From Clostridiales bacterium (GTDB lineage: Bacteria; Bacillota; Clostridia; Oscillospirales; Acutalibacteraceae), in contig JAAWCO010000079.1 in the NCBI GenBank assembly GCA_022793315.1, forward strand, positions 1 through 32,657: DNA of 32,657 bases, written 5' to 3'. Every line of letters begins with the position of its first letter. Position 1 is the first letter of the stretch. The position numbers and the translations under genes are program-made. The notes under the pieces are model-generated. The model did no database searches and was not told the DNA's origin. It saw only the letters and a list, made by a program, of their open reading frames with translations. This document shows, in pieces, positions 29,327 to 32,657 of this stretch.

Positions 29327-29680
29327 TTACTTTTGCCGATATTCTTCTTTTATGCTGTAGGAATATAAAAGCATACCGACCGCTTCCTTATCAATATCAT
29401 GCAAACGGAAAAGCAGATCCACAGGAACCATGCCGCTTCTGGTTTTCAGCTTGTCCTCTATCTGTTTCATACTGGCCTTTATTTTTGTACGGCCGAATAA
29501 GTAATCGAGGTTAACCCCATAGAATTCAGCCAGCCTGATAAGAACATCATAGGATGGCTGCGCGGTTCCTTTCTCATAGGCGGATATGGTGGAACGGCCG
29601 ACATTGAGCTGAGCCGCAAGTTCCTTTTGGGAAATATCAAATTCCTCACGCAATCTTGCCAGTTTTTCACCCAGATTCAA
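29327..29680 (-). CDS. XRE-family helix-turn-helix regulator 2
   Basis: LGEKLARLREEFDISQKELAAQLNVGRSTISAYEKGTAQPSYDVLIRLAEFYGVNLDYLFGRT. Start TTG 29680 or ATG 29713. Confidence 0.88.
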   Translation of the reverse strand: MNLGEKLARLREEFDISQKELAAQLNVGRSTISAYEKGTAQPSYDVLIRLAEFYGVNLDYLFGRTKIKASMKQIEDKLKTRSGMVPVDLLFRLHDIDKEAVGMLLYSYSIKEEYRQK

Positions 29681-29834
29681 ATGCCGACACCCCCTCTTTA
29701 TACAGGATAACATTTAGAGCAGGTAAATGCCTGAAATGCCATGATTAAAATCATATTATCCATATTATGAGAAAATACGACATTAATATGAGCAAAAACG
29801 CATTTTTAAATGATTAAAAGAAAGATGGTTATTT

Positions 29835-30506
29835 ATGGAGGTCATAAGTAAATACGATATTCTGCATGAAATACGCGGAGCAAAGGAATCCAACGAAATG
29901 CGTTTTACTATAGCCGGGCATAAAATTCACCTGCTTTATTCCCACTATGGAAAAGAGATCGTCTGCCGTCTTGATGGAGAGCGGATCCAGGATTGTGATT
30001 TGACGATTCTCTATCATCTGCTGGACGACTGGACAAACGCCAGACGAATCAAAATAAAGCTTTCAAACGAGCCCCAGTCAGGGAATTGGAAAAAAATTCG
30101 CATAGACGGCGACGAGATGAACTGCCGTATCCGGGAAAAGGTGATGGAGTTGGGAATAGAACGCCGTTATAAAGGCTTCGACTATCTGTGTGAAGCGATA
30201 TATATGGTCTGTCAGCTGCATATGGCCGGGCGCCTGGTGGATATCATAAAAATCGTGGACAGGCTTGCCGAAAAGCATGAAATCAAAAGGGTATCAATGG
30301 AATACAGTATGCGGATAGCGGTGGAATCCCATCCACTGGACCGGACTGAATGGCAGCGGGAGGAGATCAGAAAATATCACAGCCGTGCCTGCGCCGGAGC
30401 GAGGGATGTCATTCTAAATCTGTCGCATAGTCTGTTGGATGAATGGTACCAGATGGGGAAAAAGGGTCCGGGTTCCGGAAACGAGAGGAGACGCCCTCTG
30501 ACATGA
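29835..30506 (+). CDS. Orphan protein with Spo0A C-terminal-like DNA-binding region, no receiver domain seen
   Basis: REKVMELGIERRYKGFDYLCEAIYMVCQLHMAGRLVDIIKIVDRLAEKHEIKRVSMEYSMRIAVES aligns by eye with Spo0A_C (HxIGVPAHIKGYxYLRxAIxMV...YPxIAKxFxTTxSRVERAIRHAIE). Confidence 0.6.
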   Translation: MEVISKYDILHEIRGAKESNEMRFTIAGHKIHLLYSHYGKEIVCRLDGERIQDCDLTILYHLLDDWTNARRIKIKLSNEPQSGNWKKIRIDGDEMNCRIREKVMELGIERRYKGFDYLCEAIYMVCQLHMAGRLVDIIKIVDRLAEKHEIKRVSMEYSMRIAVESHPLDRTEWQREEIRKYHSRACAGARDVILNLSHSLLDEWYQMGKKGPGSGNERRRPLT

Positions 30507-30568
30507 CTTTTCCCAAAACCTGACGTCAAACCCGTCTTTTGTATGGCGGGCTATGCACAAAAACCAAG

Positions 30569-30600
30569 CGGCGTCCTGTCAAGGAGACAGGACGCCGTTC
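30569..30600. terminator. Bidirectional terminator between convergent genes
   Basis: CGGCGTCCTGTC-aagga-GACAGGACGCCG, 12 bp perfect stem. Minus-strand side is followed by CTTGGTTTTTG. Confidence 0.65.
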
Positions 30601-30638
30601 TATCTGGCAGAGCCGGTTTGGAAAGCATGGCCCGCCGT

Positions 30639-31589
30639 TTATTTTGACCGGACGGACAGGGTGTATTCGGAGGGGGTCATACCGGTCGCCTGCTTGAAGT
30701 AGCGGGAGAAGTAGTGAACGCTGGCGTACCCCAGCCGGTCGGCGATCTGTGTGATATTGCCCTCGCCCTCCCGCAGCATTTTTTTGGCCGTATCAATTTT
30801 GAGCTGGCGGTAATATTCCATGACGCCTTTACCCGTTGCCGATTTAAAAATGGTTTTCAGGTTGGTAGCGCTCTGGGCGGAAAAGCGGCAGATATCGGAA
30901 AAGCTGAGGCTGCCGCAGGCGTTGTCCTCCATATAGGCGATGATGCGGGCAACCAGCTCATTGCCCGACCGCCGTCTGACAGTGGAGGTGACGCGGGCTG
31001 TGCGCCGTTCCCCCCGCTCCCGCCGGATCAGGCTGATCAGCAGCTCCTCCAAAAGCAGGCCGACCATCTGCTCCGCCCCAAAGGGGGCGCTGGCGGCCCG
31101 GCTCAGCCGGGTGACGGCCGGATGATCGAGCGGGGTGGAAAAGGCGGCGCCTGCCTCCTTCAGCAGACGGGAGAGCAGCTCCCTTTCCGTTTCGTCCGCG
31201 CGGAGCCGCTTTTCACGGAAAAAATCCATCGCGGGGGAGGGACAGTCGAAGGAGATAACCGCCAGATTCGGCGCGCTGACACCGTCGGCGACAACAGTAT
31301 GGAATTCATCCGGCTGATGGAAAATCAGCTCTCCCTGACTCAGCCGGTACCGTTCGCCATCCGCGTCGACCATGACGCTGCCCTTGTCCACATACAGCAG
31401 CTCCCAGAAGGGATGGGACTCACCGGTAAAGATATAGTCGCGGTCAAATTCAAAATAATGCACGGTGATCACGCTTCGGACATCCAGCTCCCGGCATAAA
31501 AAAGTGGGTTTGTATGGTTCCACTGGCTGTTTCCTCCCTGCGTCCTCTGCTGTTTCTGCCATTATACGACAGATCGCCGCCGGTTTCAA
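30639..31589 (-). CDS. AraC-family transcriptional regulator with N-terminal cupin sensor
   Basis: HPFWELLYVDKGSVMVDADGERYRLSQGELIFHQPDEFH (cupin); ITQIADRLGYASVHYFSRYFKQATGMTPSEYTLSVR (AraC HTH signature). Confidence 0.93.
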   Translation of the reverse strand: MKPAAICRIMAETAEDAGRKQPVEPYKPTFLCRELDVRSVITVHYFEFDRDYIFTGESHPFWELLYVDKGSVMVDADGERYRLSQGELIFHQPDEFHTVVADGVSAPNLAVISFDCPSPAMDFFREKRLRADETERELLSRLLKEAGAAFSTPLDHPAVTRLSRAASAPFGAEQMVGLLLEELLISLIRRERGERRTARVTSTVRRRSGNELVARIIAYMEDNACGSLSFSDICRFSAQSATNLKTIFKSATGKGVMEYYRQLKIDTAKKMLREGEGNITQIADRLGYASVHYFSRYFKQATGMTPSEYTLSVRSK

Positions 31590-31662
31590 ATCAAAGGTTT
31601 GCCAGTCCCTTTGCAGAAAACGTGAGTCGGGCTGAGCATCCTGGGGATTTCACAAAAACAGA

Positions 31663-31691
31663 TTGAATCGAATCCCGTTCTGTGATAAAAT
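31663..31691 (+). promoter_or_regulatory. Promoter TTGAAT - 17 nt - TAAAAT with extended -10 TG
   Basis: -35 at 31663-31668, -10 at 31686-31691, TGA directly before -10. Lies just upstream of the SUKH gene. Confidence 0.65.
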
Positions 31692-31719
31692 GACAGCGAT
31701 CAAACCGGTGGAGGTCATC

Positions 31720-32139
31720 ATGAGGTATTACAAAAAAGCCAAAGACATGATGGACATGGACGCCACAGAATTTATTGGCGGTGTTTCAGAAGGTGAAATA
31801 GAACGGGCCATGAAATCATTATCGGTTGCTTTCCCGGAGAGCTATAAGGCTTTTTTAATGGATTTTGGCGGCGGTGACGCCGGTGGGGAAGTCATCCTTG
31901 GGCTCACCAATCGTGAAGAAGATGATGTGGTTATTGCTACACAAATGGAGCGCCGTCAGGGTCTGCCGGAGAATCTGATCATTATTGGCTTTTGGCAGGA
32001 TACTCTCGTCTGCCTGGACACAGGCAGGATGAATCATGGGGAATGTCCTGTTGTGGAAGTGGGGGAGGATTATAGCCAAACCGAAGTGGCGGCGGATAGC
32101 TTTGGAAAATTTTTATATGAGTATGTTGAGGAAGAGTAA
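31720..32139 (+). CDS. SMI1/KNR4 (SUKH) family protein
   Basis: VSEGEIERAMKSLSVAFPESYKAFLMDFGGGDAGGEVILGL and CPVVEVGEDYSQTEVAADSFGKFLYEYVEEE are SUKH hallmarks. ATG 31720 follows GGTGGAGG; the ORF start at 31663 lies on the -35. Confidence 0.8.
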   Translation: MRYYKKAKDMMDMDATEFIGGVSEGEIERAMKSLSVAFPESYKAFLMDFGGGDAGGEVILGLTNREEDDVVIATQMERRQGLPENLIIIGFWQDTLVCLDTGRMNHGECPVVEVGEDYSQTEVAADSFGKFLYEYVEEE

Positions 32140-32330
32140 TAGATCCTCTTGTTTATTGGGCAGTTACCTGTAAGGTGGCTGTCCACTTTCGATATTTTGA
32201 CAGATGATTTTGTCAAACAGCGTGAAGTCATACTTATCTGAAAGGGAGGCTTTCGGCCTTGCCTGGCTCCGGGAGTCGTCCCGGAGGGTTCAGAGCCGGT
32301 ATGGACTTTCCGGCGTTTTTTCTCTACCCA

Positions 32331-32579
32331 TTTCCCCAACTTCATGGTACAATGACCACGGCCCAACGCATCTGCTCACGTAACGCCCGGTGGCCGTGGC
32401 CCTGAAAATGCCTGCCGGCATTTTCCCCACGTTTATGGTACAATGCAGGAAATCAAAGATTTCCTGCCGAAGCATTCCCTGTCGGGCGGAGCGCCCTCCT
32501 GCGGCAGAGCCGCAACGGGAATTCTTCTGGGGGAGGGTGCTTATCTTCAGGTACCATACAGGAAACCGAAGATTTCCTG
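32331..32579 (+). repeat. Degenerate tandem repeat module: (A)TGGTACAATG plus short hairpin, ~3 copies
   Basis: TTTCCCCAACTTCATGGTACAATG (32331-32354) vs TTTCCCCACGTTTATGGTACAATG (32422-32445); GGTACAATGCAGGAAATCAAAGATTTCCTG (32437-32466) vs GGTACCATACAGGAAACCGAAGATTTCCTG (32550-32579). Confidence 0.6.
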
Positions 32580-32657
32580 TGTCAATTATTTTACCTTTTG
32601 CGGCCCGGGGCCAGGAGCTTTCCCTGACGGGAAATCTCCCCCTCCGGCAGGGCGACC

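Noticed and set aside
31663-31719. N-terminal extension of the SUKH ORF (MNRIPFCDKM...)
   Set aside because: Overlaps the predicted -35/-10 promoter; ATG 31720 has a proper RBS.
1-32657. CRISPR array, tRNA/rRNA genes, transposase or phage genes
   Set aside because: Looked for regularly spaced repeats, tRNA-like segments and transposase/integrase motifs in the ORF list; none seen by eye.

Overview
The window looks like a Clostridia/Oscillospiraceae-type Firmicutes chromosome segment; that assignment is an inference from protein style and promoter/RBS style. About 25 kb is a co-directional (+) carbohydrate-acquisition locus. It starts with the 3' part of one ABC solute-binding protein. After a 1.36 kb gap comes a large non-lipoprotein solute-binding protein with two N-terminal CBM-like repeats. 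This is followed by a permease pair, an NHL-propeller/TPR/Yip1-like membrane protein, a DUF5696-like secreted protein, a second permease pair and a membrane-anchored acidic/Thr-rich surface protein. Next are two tandem FAD-dependent oxidoreductase paralogs, three tandem GH26-like (clan GH-A) paralogs, a secreted lipoprotein and a GH20-like protein. No ABC ATPase is seen. Downstream are a DUF188 (YaiI/YqxD) gene, a YgjP-like metallopeptidase, two XRE regulators, an orphan protein resembling the Spo0A C-terminal DNA-binding domain, an AraC regulator, a SUKH/SMI1-KNR4 protein and a repeat-rich noncoding tail. The observations I consider most worth checking are: (1) the Spo0A_C-like orphan beside paralogous XRE genes with 0A-box-like sites; (2) the unusual two-permease-pair/NHL-Yip1/DUF5696 module; (3) a promoter that predicts a ~560 nt leader before the solute-binding protein; (4) a triplicated GH gene whose third copy has lost its export signal; (5) a tandem hairpin/promoter-like repeat module at the right edge. 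All assignments are by eye; no searches were run.
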